From the NCBI RefSeq assembly GCF_007556775.1, contig NZ_CP041742.1, positions 2,246,001 to 2,310,000 on the forward strand: a stretch of DNA of 64,000 nucleotides. The letters are read 5' to 3'. The first letter of the stretch is position 1. Every line of letters starts with the position of its first letter. The position numbers and the translations under genes are program-made. A model generated the notes under the pieces. It made no database searches and was not told the origin of the DNA. It was given only the letters and a program-made list of their open reading frames with translations. Origin of the DNA: Lysobacter lycopersici. GTDB lineage: Bacteria; Pseudomonadota; Gammaproteobacteria; Xanthomonadales; Xanthomonadaceae. Below, piece after piece: positions 1-7,026 of this stretch.

Positions 1-2
1 TC

Positions 3-239
3 GCGCCCGGCGGCGCGTCGCTGCACAACTGCATGACCGGGCATGGGCCGGATGCGGCGACGTTCGAGAAGGCGAGCAACGCCGATACCTCGAAGCCGGA
101 TGTCATCGGCGGCACCATGGCCTTCATGTTCGAGGCACGCAACGTGATCCGCCCGACGAAGACCGCGATGGACGCCGCGCATCGGCAACGCGACTACCAG
201 GCCTGCTGGGCCGGCTTGCAGAAGCACTTCAAGCCATAG
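3..239 (+). CDS. hmgA: Homogentisate 1,2-dioxygenase, C-terminal fragment (cut by window edge)
   Basis: Only the last 78 codons are present; the gene begins upstream of the window. The translation opens with [17 protein letters not shown] and ends with a [13 protein letters not shown] tail, both signatures of homogentisate 1,2-dioxygenase. This Fe(II) enzyme opens the homogentisate ring to maleylacetoacetate in tyrosine and phenylalanine degradation. The next two steps (isomerase and fumarylacetoacetase) are encoded about 23 kb away at 22876-24610, so the catabolic pathway is split in two. The fragment alone gives no information about the amino-terminal half. Confidence 0.93.
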   Translation, partial: APGGASLHNCMTGHGPDAATFEKASNADTSKPDVIGGTMAFMFEARNVIRPTKTAMDAAHRQRDYQACWAGLQKHFKP

Positions 240-243
240 GTTT

Positions 244-275
244 GAACGCGCGTCGCGGGGATTCGCGGCGCGTTC
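244..275. terminator. Hairpin after hmgA (possible terminator, no U-tract)
   Basis: Arms GAACGCGC (244-251) and GCGCGTTC (268-275) pair perfectly. An inner CGCG/CGCG pairing (254-257 with 264-267) extends the stem around a six-base loop, with a two-base bulge. It lies 4 nt after the hmgA stop. No T-run follows, so Rho-independent termination is uncertain. Confidence 0.35.
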
Positions 276-320
276 ACCCGCATCGGCGACACTGGTTCCC
301 TTCGAACGCGAGGAACCGGC

Positions 321-977
321 ATGAACCGCAAACTGTTGTGCATGGCCATGATCGCGGCGCTGGCCGCATGCAGCGCCGATCGTGATGGGGCTTCCGATGC
401 GGCGACTGCGCCGCCGGTTGCGGACCAACCGGCCGAGGACATTCCACCGGCGACAATGCCGGCTCCGGCGAGCCTGCCGTCGCCTGCATCGACCGCCATG
501 CCAGCGCCCGCGGCCGATGGCGCCGACACGCAGGCGAGCTTCGCCGGCTACGGCGACGTGAAGTTCGGCATCGCCGCCGCGGAGATGGAAAAGGCCTGGG
601 GCGGCGAACTGGAGACGCTGGGCAAGGACGCGAATCCGTCCTGCTATTTCATGGCGCCGAAGTGGGTGAAGACGCCGGCCGAATTCGCCTTCATGATCGG
701 CGACGGCAAGTTCGTGCGCTACGGCAGCGACAGCACGAAACTCGCTGCGCCCGGCGGCGGCAAGGTCGGCATGACGGTCGAGGAATTGCAGGCGCTGTAC
801 CACGATGCGCTGCAATCGACGCCGCACAAGTACGTCGAGGGCGGCCACTACCTGTCGATGTCCGCCAGCGGCGTGGCGCCGAGCAAGCTGGTGTTCGAAA
901 CCGATGCCGCCGGCAAGGCCACCGCATGGCGCGTGGGCCTGTCGCCGCAGGTCGATTACGTCGAGGGCTGTTCGTAA
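321..977 (+). CDS. Uncharacterised lipoprotein
   Basis: The 218-residue product has a short signal peptide ending in a lipobox (LAAC, Cys17), so it should be lipid-anchored. A low-complexity Ala/Pro-rich linker runs to about residue 65, typical of a periplasmic tether. The globular domain after it (about 70-218) has two cysteines, in the SCYF segment and at the penultimate residue, which could form a disulfide. GAGGAA at 310-315 is an acceptable ribosome-binding site for this ATG. I do not recognise the domain. It stands alone between hmgA and the antiporter genes, and no function is assigned. Confidence 0.75.
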   Translation: MNRKLLCMAMIAALAACSADRDGASDAATAPPVADQPAEDIPPATMPAPASLPSPASTAMPAPAADGADTQASFAGYGDVKFGIAAAEMEKAWGGELETLGKDANPSCYFMAPKWVKTPAEFAFMIGDGKFVRYGSDSTKLAAPGGGKVGMTVEELQALYHDALQSTPHKYVEGGHYLSMSASGVAPSKLVFETDAAGKATAWRVGLSPQVDYVEGCS

Positions 978-993
978 GCCCGCGGGATCGGCC

Positions 994-1014
994 TAGAATC
1001 GTCCGGGATAGAAT
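994..1014 (+). promoter_or_regulatory. Tandem TAGAAT -10-like hexamers upstream of the Ca/Na antiporter
   Basis: TAGAATCG occurs at 994-1001 and again at 1009-1016, 15 bp apart, in the 64-bp gap before the antiporter gene. Each resembles a sigma-70 -10 box. No convincing -35 hexamer is visible at 16-18 bp. The duplication may reflect two start points or chance. Confidence 0.35.
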
Positions 1015-1041
1015 CGCGACGTCACGCACGGGGAGAGGCGC

Positions 1042-1995
1042 ATGGCTGCAGCGGCATTGTGGTTCGTGGCGGGGTTGGTGCTCTTGGCGCTCGGTGGCGA
1101 TTCCATCGTCAAGGGCGCGTCCGGGCTGGCGCAGCGCTTCGGGGCCTCGCCCTTCATCGCCGGCCTGCTGCTGGTCGCGTTCGGCACCTCGCTGCCGGAA
1201 CTCGCGGTCAATGCGCGCGCAGCGTGGACCGGACACCAGGCGCTGGCGCTGGGCAATGCGGTGGGCAGCAACATCGCTAACATCGGCCTGACGCTCGGCG
1301 CGGCCGCGCTCGCCGCGCCGCTGTTCCTGCGCAGCCGCGCGGTCGGTCCGCTGCTGGTGTGGCTGCTGGCGATGACCGCGGTGACGATCGGCCTCGGCCT
1401 CGACGGCGTGCTCTCGCGCAATGACGGCCTGCTGCTGCTCGCGGGCTTCGTGGTGATGCTCGCGTTCCTGATCGTGCGCGGCCGCCGCGAACCGGCGGAA
1501 CTGCAGGCCGACATCGCGCGCTTCGCCGAAACCAAGCAGGGCCTCGGTTTGAATCTCTCCCGCGTGGTCATCGCCATCGTCGCGATGTACTTCGGCGCGA
1601 AGTGGCTGGTGCAGAGCGCGCCCATCGTCGGCCTCGGCCTGGGCATGGGCCCGCTGGTCACCGGCCTGCTGCCGGTCGCGATCGGCACCGCGCTGCCGGA
1701 AATGGCCGCGGCCGTCGTCGCCGCGCGCCGCGGGCAGGGCGACATGGTCGCCGGCCATGTGCTCGGCTCCAGCCTGTTCAACCTGCTGGTGGTGCTCGGC
1801 GGCATGGCCGCGTTCCGGCCGTTGCCGCTGCCGGCCTCGTTCGTGCAGTTCGAGCTGCCGGCGGCATTCGCGTTCGCGCTGGTGCTGTTCCCGATGACGC
1901 GCAGCCAGCTCGAGGTCAGCCGCCGCGAAGGCATGGTGCTGCTGGTCGCGTTCGCCGCATGGCTGGCATGGGAGCTGGTGCACCTCGCCGCGTGA
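1042..1995 (+). CDS. Calcium/sodium antiporter (CaCA family, YrbG-like)
   Basis: This 317-residue polytopic inner-membrane protein should exchange Ca2+ for Na+ or H+. It shows the two inverted alpha-repeats of the CaCA superfamily. Repeat 1 has GTSLPELAVN followed by GNAVGSNIANIGLTLG (about residues 50-90). Repeat 2 has GTALPEMAAA followed by GHVLGSSLFNLLVVLGG (about 215-255). The paired acidic GTxxPE motifs are the cation-binding residues of the family. Length is normal. GGGGAGAGG just upstream of the ATG is a strong ribosome-binding site. Confidence 0.92.
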   Translation: MAAAALWFVAGLVLLALGGDSIVKGASGLAQRFGASPFIAGLLLVAFGTSLPELAVNARAAWTGHQALALGNAVGSNIANIGLTLGAAALAAPLFLRSRAVGPLLVWLLAMTAVTIGLGLDGVLSRNDGLLLLAGFVVMLAFLIVRGRREPAELQADIARFAETKQGLGLNLSRVVIAIVAMYFGAKWLVQSAPIVGLGLGMGPLVTGLLPVAIGTALPEMAAAVVAARRGQGDMVAGHVLGSSLFNLLVVLGGMAAFRPLPLPASFVQFELPAAFAFALVLFPMTRSQLEVSRREGMVLLVAFAAWLAWELVHLAA

Positions 1996-2032
1996 TGGCC
2001 ACGCCGCGTCGGCCCCGCCTGGATGGGGCCGA

Positions 2033-2038
2033 TACAAT
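2033..2038 (+). promoter_or_regulatory. TACAAT -10 box giving a probable leaderless nhaD transcript
   Basis: TACAAT ends six bases before the nhaD ATG at 2045. A transcript initiated the usual 6-7 nt downstream would begin at or next to the A of the start codon. There is no Shine-Dalgarno sequence in that gap, which fits leaderless translation. Confidence 0.5.
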
Positions 2039-2044
2039 GCGGGC

Positions 2045-3472
2045 ATGACGCACGCATCGCTCCGTCGCTTCCGATTGCCGCTGTTGTTCGCGGGCCTGTT
2101 CGCGCCGCTGGCCGCGTGGGCCGCGGTGCCGGTGCAGGACCTGACCGCGCACTGGTCGGGCATGGCGGCGGTGATCGTCTTCATCGCAGCCTACGTACTG
2201 GTGGTGGCGGAGGAATTCACCCGCCTGCGCAAATCGCAGCCGGTGATGCTGGCGGCTGGCGTCATCTGGGCCATGCTGGCGGTCGCGGCGGCACGCTCCG
2301 GCCTGTCGGATGCGCTGCACGAAGCGGTGCGCGACTACCTGCTCGAATACGCCGAACTGCTGCTGTTCCTGCTTGCGGCGATGACCTACGTCAACGCGAT
2401 GAGCGAACGACGCCTGTTCGAGGCGTTGCGCGTGTGGCTGCTACGCAAGGGCCTGGGCTATCGCGCGCTGTTCTGGACCACCGGCGCGCTGGCGTTCGGC
2501 CTGTCGCCGATCATCGACAACCTGACCACCGCGCTGGTGATGTGCGCGGTGGTGCTGGCGGTGGGGCGCGACAGCCCCAGGTTCGTGTCGCTGGCCTGCA
2601 TCAACATCGTGGTCGCGGCGAACGCCGGCGGCGCGTTCAGCCCGTTCGGCGACATCACCACGCTGATGGTGTGGCAGGCGGGCAAGGTGGACTTCGCCGA
2701 ATTCTTCGTGCTGTTCCTGCCGTCGCTGGCGAACTGGGCGATCCCCGCGCTATGCATGCACGCCGCGATACCGAAGGGCGTGCCGGCGCTGGCCGACGAG
2801 CGCGTGCGGCTCAAGCGCGGGGCATGGCCGATCGTCGCGCTGTTCGCGCTGACGGTCGCGCTGGCGGTGGGGTTCCATCAGTTCCTGCACCTGCCGCCGT
2901 TCCTCGGGATGATGACCGGCCTCGCCCTGCTCAAGCTCTACGGTTGGCGCCTCACCCGCTTCGCGAACGCAATGCAGGCCGAGGAATTCGCGCGCGAGGG
3001 CGCACCCGGTGACGTCGACGCGTTCGACAGCTACGAACAGGTCGCGCGCGCGGAATGGGACACGCTGCTGTTCTTCTTCGGCGTGATCATGTGCGTGGGC
3101 GCACTCGGCTACTGCGGCTACCTCGCGCTGTTGTCGCATGCGTTCTACGGCGGACTCGGCGCGACCACCGCGAACGTGCTGGTCGGCCTGCTGTCGGCGA
3201 TCCTCGACAACATCCCGATGATGGTCGCGGTGTTGCAGATGGCGCCACAGATGGACCACGGGCAGTGGTTGCTCGTGACCTTCACTGCGGGCGTCGGCGG
3301 CAGCCTGCTGTCAATCGGCTCGGCTGCGGGCGTGGCGCTGATGGGGCAGGCGAACGGCCGCTACACCTTCTTCTCGCACCTCAAGTGGAGCTGGGCGATC
3401 GCACTCGGTTATGCCGCCGGCATCGGCCTGCACCTTCTCCTCAACGCACGCCATTTCACCGGCGTGCCCTGA
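2045..3472 (+). CDS. nhaD: Sodium:proton antiporter NhaD
   Basis: This 475-residue inner-membrane protein of the ion-transporter (NhaD) superfamily exports Na+/Li+ in exchange for H+. Diagnostic segments are FGLSPIIDNLTTALVM (about 150-165), NAGGAFSPFGDITTLMVW (about 195-215) and ILDNIPMMVAVLQM near residue 390. The conserved Asn, Asp and Thr residues in these segments are family hallmarks. Length and about a dozen hydrophobic segments fit the family. The start follows a -10 box by six bases with no ribosome-binding site. It lies 49 bp after the CaCA antiporter, so two cation exchangers are adjacent. Confidence 0.93.
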   Translation: MTHASLRRFRLPLLFAGLFAPLAAWAAVPVQDLTAHWSGMAAVIVFIAAYVLVVAEEFTRLRKSQPVMLAAGVIWAMLAVAAARSGLSDALHEAVRDYLLEYAELLLFLLAAMTYVNAMSERRLFEALRVWLLRKGLGYRALFWTTGALAFGLSPIIDNLTTALVMCAVVLAVGRDSPRFVSLACINIVVAANAGGAFSPFGDITTLMVWQAGKVDFAEFFVLFLPSLANWAIPALCMHAAIPKGVPALADERVRLKRGAWPIVALFALTVALAVGFHQFLHLPPFLGMMTGLALLKLYGWRLTRFANAMQAEEFAREGAPGDVDAFDSYEQVARAEWDTLLFFFGVIMCVGALGYCGYLALLSHAFYGGLGATTANVLVGLLSAILDNIPMMVAVLQMAPQMDHGQWLLVTFTAGVGGSLLSIGSAAGVALMGQANGRYTFFSHLKWSWAIALGYAAGIGLHLLLNARHFTGVP

Positions 3473-3482
3473 GCCGCGCGGC

Positions 3483-4346
3483 ATGAAGACCGCGCTCGTG
3501 TTCGGCGCCAGCGGGCAGATCGGCATGCCGCTGCTGCATCGCCTGGGCGAACGCGGCTGGCGCGTGCTGGCGGTGTCGCGCGACGAGCATTCGGATGCGC
3601 CCGGGCGGCACTGGCTGCAGGGCGAATTCGCGAACATGCCGCCGTTGCCCGAGGCAGTGGACGCGATCTTCAGCTGCGGGCCGCTGGATGCGTTCGCGCG
3701 CTGGTATTCCGAATCGCACATCGACGCGCCGCGCATCGTCGCCTTCGGTTCGACCAGCGCGATGACCAAGCACGATTCCGAAGACGAACACGAACGCGAC
3801 CTCGTGCGGCGCCTGCTGGGCGCGGAAGCGGCGTTGTTCGCATCGTCCGAGCAGCGTGGCACGACCGCGACGATGTTGCGTCCCACGCTGGTCTATGGCC
3901 GTGGCCGCGATGCCACGCTGTCGCGCATCGCCGCACTCGCGCGGCGTCATGGGCGGTTCCCGTTGCCGCGCGGCGCGGACGGACTGCGCCAGCCGGCGCA
4001 CGTGGGCGACCTCGCCGACGCGGCGTTCGCCGCCAGCCAGTCGGTCGCGGCACGGGGCCGTGCCTACGACCTGCCAGGTGGCGAAACCCTGCCGTATCGC
4101 GACATGGTCAAGCGCGTGCTGGATTGCCTCGAACCGCCGGCGAAACTGCTCGAACTGCCGATGCCGTTGTTCCGGTTGACGTTGCGAGTCGCCCGATCCC
4201 GCGGCATCGCCCGCGAGTTGACCGACGCCGCCGTGCAGCGCATGCGCGAGGACATGGTGTTCGATGCCGCGCCGGCGCGGCGGGATTTCGGCTATGCGCC
4301 GCGCGCGTTCGCGCCGACGGCGGACATGTTCAAGCCGGTTTTGTAG
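3483..4346 (+). CDS. NAD(P)-binding epimerase/reductase-like protein (extended SDR)
   Basis: The 287-residue product opens with a Rossmann nucleotide-binding motif, VFGASGQIGMPLLHRL. Later segments read LRPTLVYGRGRDATLSRI and YDLPGGETLPYRDM, as in NAD-dependent epimerase/dehydratase and NmrA-like relatives. The canonical YxxxK pair is not evident, so it may bind a nucleotide without classic epimerase chemistry. The ATG at 3483 is chosen because homology starts there; the reading frame itself opens further upstream inside nhaD. It begins 10 bp after nhaD and is probably cotranscribed. The substrate is unknown. Confidence 0.8.
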   Translation: MKTALVFGASGQIGMPLLHRLGERGWRVLAVSRDEHSDAPGRHWLQGEFANMPPLPEAVDAIFSCGPLDAFARWYSESHIDAPRIVAFGSTSAMTKHDSEDEHERDLVRRLLGAEAALFASSEQRGTTATMLRPTLVYGRGRDATLSRIAALARRHGRFPLPRGADGLRQPAHVGDLADAAFAASQSVAARGRAYDLPGGETLPYRDMVKRVLDCLEPPAKLLELPMPLFRLTLRVARSRGIARELTDAAVQRMREDMVFDAAPARRDFGYAPRAFAPTADMFKPVL

Positions 4347-4412
4347 GAGCGCCCGTTCGGGCGCGACCGGACTCGCGAACATCCGTCGCGGCTGAAGCCG
4401 CTCCCACAGGGT
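4341..4412. repeat. TAGGAGCG-type interspersed palindromic element
   Basis: The element starts with TGTAGGAGCGCCC over the stop codon of the preceding gene and ends with GAAGCCGCTCCCACAGGG. The ends form an imperfect inverted repeat, and an inner GCGCCCGTTCGGGCGC hairpin lies between. Related copies occur at 9496-9577 and 59204-59353. It sits between two convergent genes, where it could act as a bidirectional terminator. Confidence 0.75.
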
Positions 4413-4416
4413 TCCC

Positions 4417-4902
4417 TCAGTATTTCCAGCCGAGCTTTCGGTACAACTTCGCCAGCACCCACGCCGGGCCGATCAGCAGGTATTTCAGGTCGGTGAGGAA
4501 GCTCGGCTTTCGGCCTTCGAACAGCCTGCTGTGGCCGACGAACTGCGCGATCCATGCGACCACGAACACGCCCACCGCGAGCCACAGCAACTGCTGCGTG
4601 CCGAGCAAGCCGTGCAACCAGCGCGTCAGCCACGCCAGCAGCACGAACCAGGCGAGCATGCCCAGCCCCAGCGAACGCGACGCGCGCCAGTAGAAACTCC
4701 ATGCCGCGAACATCGCGAGCGCGGCCCACAGGCCCTGGCGGAACCAGCTGCCTGGCACCGGCACGCACCAAAGCAGCGCGACCACGCTCCACAGGATCAG
4801 CGGCACCGCGAACACGTGGATGCGCTGGTTGCCTTGATTCTGATGATCCGCGCTGTAGTGCGCGAACCACTGGTCGATGTTGCGTTCGGTGGATGCGTTC
4901 AT
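4417..4902 (-). CDS. Mpo1-like (DUF962) membrane protein
   Basis: The 161-residue protein has the DUF962/Mpo1-like layout. An amino-terminal WFAHYSADHQNQGNQRIHV segment carries the family's conserved histidines. Four hydrophobic helices follow, then a carboxy-terminal FVGHSRLFEGRKPSFL motif with another His. Yeast Mpo1 is an Fe(II) 2-hydroxy fatty acid dioxygenase in fatty-acid alpha-oxidation. Bacterial members are largely uncharacterised, so the enzymatic role here is inferred from family membership only. It converges with the epimerase-like gene and is monocistronic. Confidence 0.85.
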   Translation of the reverse strand: MNASTERNIDQWFAHYSADHQNQGNQRIHVFAVPLILWSVVALLWCVPVPGSWFRQGLWAALAMFAAWSFYWRASRSLGLGMLAWFVLLAWLTRWLHGLLGTQQLLWLAVGVFVVAWIAQFVGHSRLFEGRKPSFLTDLKYLLIGPAWVLAKLYRKLGWKY

Positions 4903-4946
4903 GTGAACTCCGAAGTTACGGCGACGAGCATAGCGTGCAACCGCTC

Positions 4947-5096
4947 GTCATGCCTGCGTCGCTTCTGACAGCCGAATGGCTGTCCAACGCAGGCATCCAG
5001 TGTCTTTGCTCGGCGATTCCTGTAAAGCGAAAGACACTGGATCGGACAGCCGTGCGGCTGTCAGAAGCGGCCCGCTTTCGCGGGAATGACGGCAAA
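4947..5096. repeat. Composite inverted-repeat element ('gcgggaatgacgg' family)
   Basis: The outer ends are CGTCATGCCTGCG and CGCGGGAATGACGG. Inside are inverted arms TCTGACAGCCGAATGGCTGTCC (4966-4987) and GGACAGCCGTGCGGCTGTCAGA (5044-5065), plus further pairing between ATCCAGTGTCTTT and AAAGACACTGGAT. It can fold into one long cruciform. A sibling pair of end sequences is found at 59101-59187. It fills the gap between the Mpo1-like gene and purC and contains no ORF of its own. Confidence 0.7.
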
Positions 5097-5100
5097 AGCG

Positions 5101-5997
5101 TCAGTCGACGCTAATGCCGGCCAGCTTCTGCAGCGCCTCGGCATACTTCGCGCGGGTGCGGGCGATTACCTCCGCAGGCAGTTTCGGGCCGGGCGGCGCC
5201 TTGTCCCAGTCCAGGGTTTCGAGGTAATCGCGCACGAACTGCTTGTCGTAGCTCGGCGGGCTGGTGCCGACTTCGTACTGGTCGGCCGGCCAGTAGCGCG
5301 AGGAATCCGGCGTCAGCATCTCGTCCATCACGTACAGGCGACCGTCGGCGTCGGTGCCGAATTCGAACTTGGTGTCGGCGAGGATGATGCCGCGCTGCGC
5401 CGCGTAATCGCGGGCGAAGGCGTACAGGCGTAGCGTCGCGTCGCGCACCTGTTCGGCGAGGTCGGCGCCGATGCTGCGCACGACGGTGTCGAAATCGATG
5501 TTCTCGTCGTGGTCGCCGACCGCGGCCTTGGTCGAAGGCGTGAACACCGGTTGCGGCAATTGTTCGGCCTGGCGCAGTCCATCGGGGAACTGGATGCCGC
5601 TGACCCGGCCGGTGCGCTGGTAATCCTTCCAGCCGCTGCCGATCAGGTAACCGCGGGCGATGGCTTCCACCGGCACCGGTTTCAGCTTCTTCGTCACCAC
5701 CGCGCGCTTGGCGTACAGCGCCGGATCGACGCCTGCCGGCAGCACCGAGGCTACGTCGATTCCCGTCAAATGATTGCGGATCAGGTGCGCGGTTTCGCCG
5801 AACCAGAAATTGCTGATCTGGCAGAGCATCTCGCCCTTGCCGGGAATCGGGTCGGGCAGGACCACGTCGAACGCGGACAGGCGGTCGGTGGCGACGATGA
5901 GCAGGTGGCCGTCGCCGAGGTCGAACACGTCGCGGACCTTGCCGCGATGGCGCAGGGTCAGGCCGGGAAGATCGGCTTCGAGCAGGGTGGTCGCCAC
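5101..5997 (-). CDS. purC: Phosphoribosylaminoimidazole-succinocarboxamide synthase
   Basis: SAICAR synthase joins aspartate to CAIR using ATP, in de novo purine synthesis (cytosolic). Family motifs are GKVRDVFD and STDRLSAFD-like ([12 protein letters not shown]) near the start, [13 protein letters not shown] in the middle, and [11 protein letters not shown] then [14 protein letters not shown] towards the end. The product is 298 residues, the longer version found in xanthomonads. The start is taken as GTG at 5997 ([13 protein letters not shown]), where homology begins. The in-frame extension to 6186 would overlap rpe and looks non-coding. It is divergent from rpe across a 70-bp gap. Confidence 0.95.
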   Translation of the reverse strand: MATTLLEADLPGLTLRHRGKVRDVFDLGDGHLLIVATDRLSAFDVVLPDPIPGKGEMLCQISNFWFGETAHLIRNHLTGIDVASVLPAGVDPALYAKRAVVTKKLKPVPVEAIARGYLIGSGWKDYQRTGRVSGIQFPDGLRQAEQLPQPVFTPSTKAAVGDHDENIDFDTVVRSIGADLAEQVRDATLRLYAFARDYAAQRGIILADTKFEFGTDADGRLYVMDEMLTPDSSRYWPADQYEVGTSPPSYDKQFVRDYLETLDWDKAPPGPKLPAEVIARTRAKYAEALQKLAGISVD

Positions 5998-6054
5998 GCG
6001 GATACGGTCGGATGCGGGCGGCACAGTGTACGCCGCCCGGCGCGCCGTGGACGC

Positions 6055-6060
6055 TACACT
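6055..6060 (+). promoter_or_regulatory. TACACT -10 box giving a probable leaderless rpe transcript
   Basis: TACACT ends seven bases before the rpe ATG at 6068, with no ribosome-binding site between. This geometry matches nhaD and the trpE leader ORF in the same window. Confidence 0.45.
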
Positions 6061-6067
6061 GCGCGCC

Positions 6068-6742
6068 ATGCAGCCCACGGTCATCGCGCCCTCCATCCTG
6101 TCCGCCGATTTCGCCCGCCTCGGCGCCGAGGTCGATGCCGTGCTCGCGGCCGGCGCCGACTGGGTGCATTTCGACGTGATGGACAACCACTACGTCCCCA
6201 ACCTCACCATCGGCCCGCTGGTCTGCGAAGCCTTGCGCAAGCACGGCGTGGCCGCGGCCATCGACGTGCACCTGATGGTGGAACCGGTCGATGCGCTGGT
6301 GCCGATGTTCGCCAAGGCCGGGGCCAGCCACATCAGCTTCCATCCGGAAGCCAGCCGCCACGTGCACCGCACCATCCAGCTGATCAAGGCGAACGGTTGC
6401 GAGGCTGGGCTGGTGCTGAATCCGGCGACGCCGGTGGACGTGCTCGACTACGTGCTCGAAGACTTGGACTACGTGCTGCTGATGTCGGTGAACCCGGGTT
6501 TCGGTGGGCAGTCGTTCATTCCCTCCACCCTCGACAAGCTGCGCGTGGTGCGCGAACGCATCGAACGCAGCGGGAAACCGATCCGGCTCGAAGTCGACGG
6601 CGGGGTGAAGCCGGACAACATCGGCGAAATCGCGAAGGCAGGCGCCGATACCTTCGTCGCCGGCAGCGCGATCTTCGGCCAGCCCGATTACACCAGCGTC
6701 ATCGCGCAGATGAAGGCGGCGGTCGCCGCCGCGCGCGGGTAA
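6068..6742 (+). CDS. rpe: Ribulose-phosphate 3-epimerase
   Basis: The 224-residue TIM-barrel enzyme interconverts ribulose-5-phosphate and xylulose-5-phosphate in the pentose phosphate pathway. Visible motifs are [13 protein letters not shown] at the start, [17 protein letters not shown] (metal-binding His and Asp), [23 protein letters not shown], and [10 protein letters not shown] with the second catalytic Asp. Length is normal. The ATG at 6068 is preferred over the longer in-frame reading because the homology begins there. In many proteobacteria rpe lies upstream of trpE, as here. Confidence 0.96.
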   Translation: MQPTVIAPSILSADFARLGAEVDAVLAAGADWVHFDVMDNHYVPNLTIGPLVCEALRKHGVAAAIDVHLMVEPVDALVPMFAKAGASHISFHPEASRHVHRTIQLIKANGCEAGLVLNPATPVDVLDYVLEDLDYVLLMSVNPGFGGQSFIPSTLDKLRVVRERIERSGKPIRLEVDGGVKPDNIGEIAKAGADTFVAGSAIFGQPDYTSVIAQMKAAVAAARG

Positions 6743-6885
6743 GACCGGATAAAAAGAAAGCCGGACGCCCTGCGCGACCGGCCCTGGAGAAATGGGGTGG
6801 AGCGTCCTGCCCCGCGTTTCGTCCCTGCAATGGCCTTCGATTCTGCATGCCTTAGATTACGGTGGCGTGACGACGAAGCCCCCGC

Positions 6886-6891
6886 TACAGT
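6886..6891 (+). promoter_or_regulatory. TACAGT -10-like box before the trpE leader ORF
   Basis: TACAGT ends six bases before the ATG at 6898, the same spacing as the nhaD box. Initiation here would produce a transcript starting at the leader ORF start codon. No clear -35 hexamer was found. An alternative TAGATT lies at 6853-6858. Confidence 0.4.
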
Positions 6892-6897
6892 GGCGGC

Positions 6898-7026
6898 ATG
6901 AACCGGGCGGCGTCTTTCGGGCAGGGTTGGCGATGGTGGCGAGATTCCGCTGCCCAGATCGCCCGTTCGCCCATGAAGGACGCCCCGCTTGACCACGCCC
7001 GCGCAATTCCAGACCTACGCCGCTGA
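6898..7026 (+). CDS. Candidate Trp-rich leader peptide for trpE (trpL-like)
   Basis: This 42-codon ORF is directly upstream of trpE and overlaps its first 38 bases in another frame. Codons 11, 13 and 14 are TGG, giving the stretch GWRWWRD. It starts six bases after a -10-like box, so it may be translated without a leader, as described for trpL of Sinorhizobium. Unlike classical attenuators, no terminator with a U-run separates it from trpE, so any control would be at translation. It is a prediction from position and Trp codons; nothing else proves it is expressed. Confidence 0.45.
   Translation: MNRAASFGQGWRWWRDSAAQIARSPMKDAPLDHARAIPDLRR
6909..6984 (+). promoter_or_regulatory. Predicted RNA structure masking the trpE ribosome-binding site
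   Basis: GGCGTCTTTC (6909-6918) can pair with GAAGGACGCC (6975-6984) over ten base pairs with one G-U. The second arm contains GAAGGA, the ribosome-binding site of the TTG start at 6989. A competing inner stem pairs GGGCAG (6919-6924) with CTGCCC (6950-6955) and loops out the three Trp codons of the leader ORF. A ribosome stalled on those codons would cover the 6909-6918 arm and free the site. Confidence 0.45.

Noticed and set aside
5998-6186. Amino-terminal extension of purC
   Set aside because: The frame stays open to 6186, but it overlaps the rpe start and has no family similarity. GTG at 5997 matches the start of homology.
6898-6988. Classical terminator-type attenuator before trpE
   Set aside because: No hairpin followed by a U-run was found between the Trp codons and the trpE start. 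The only plausible switch acts on the ribosome-binding site.
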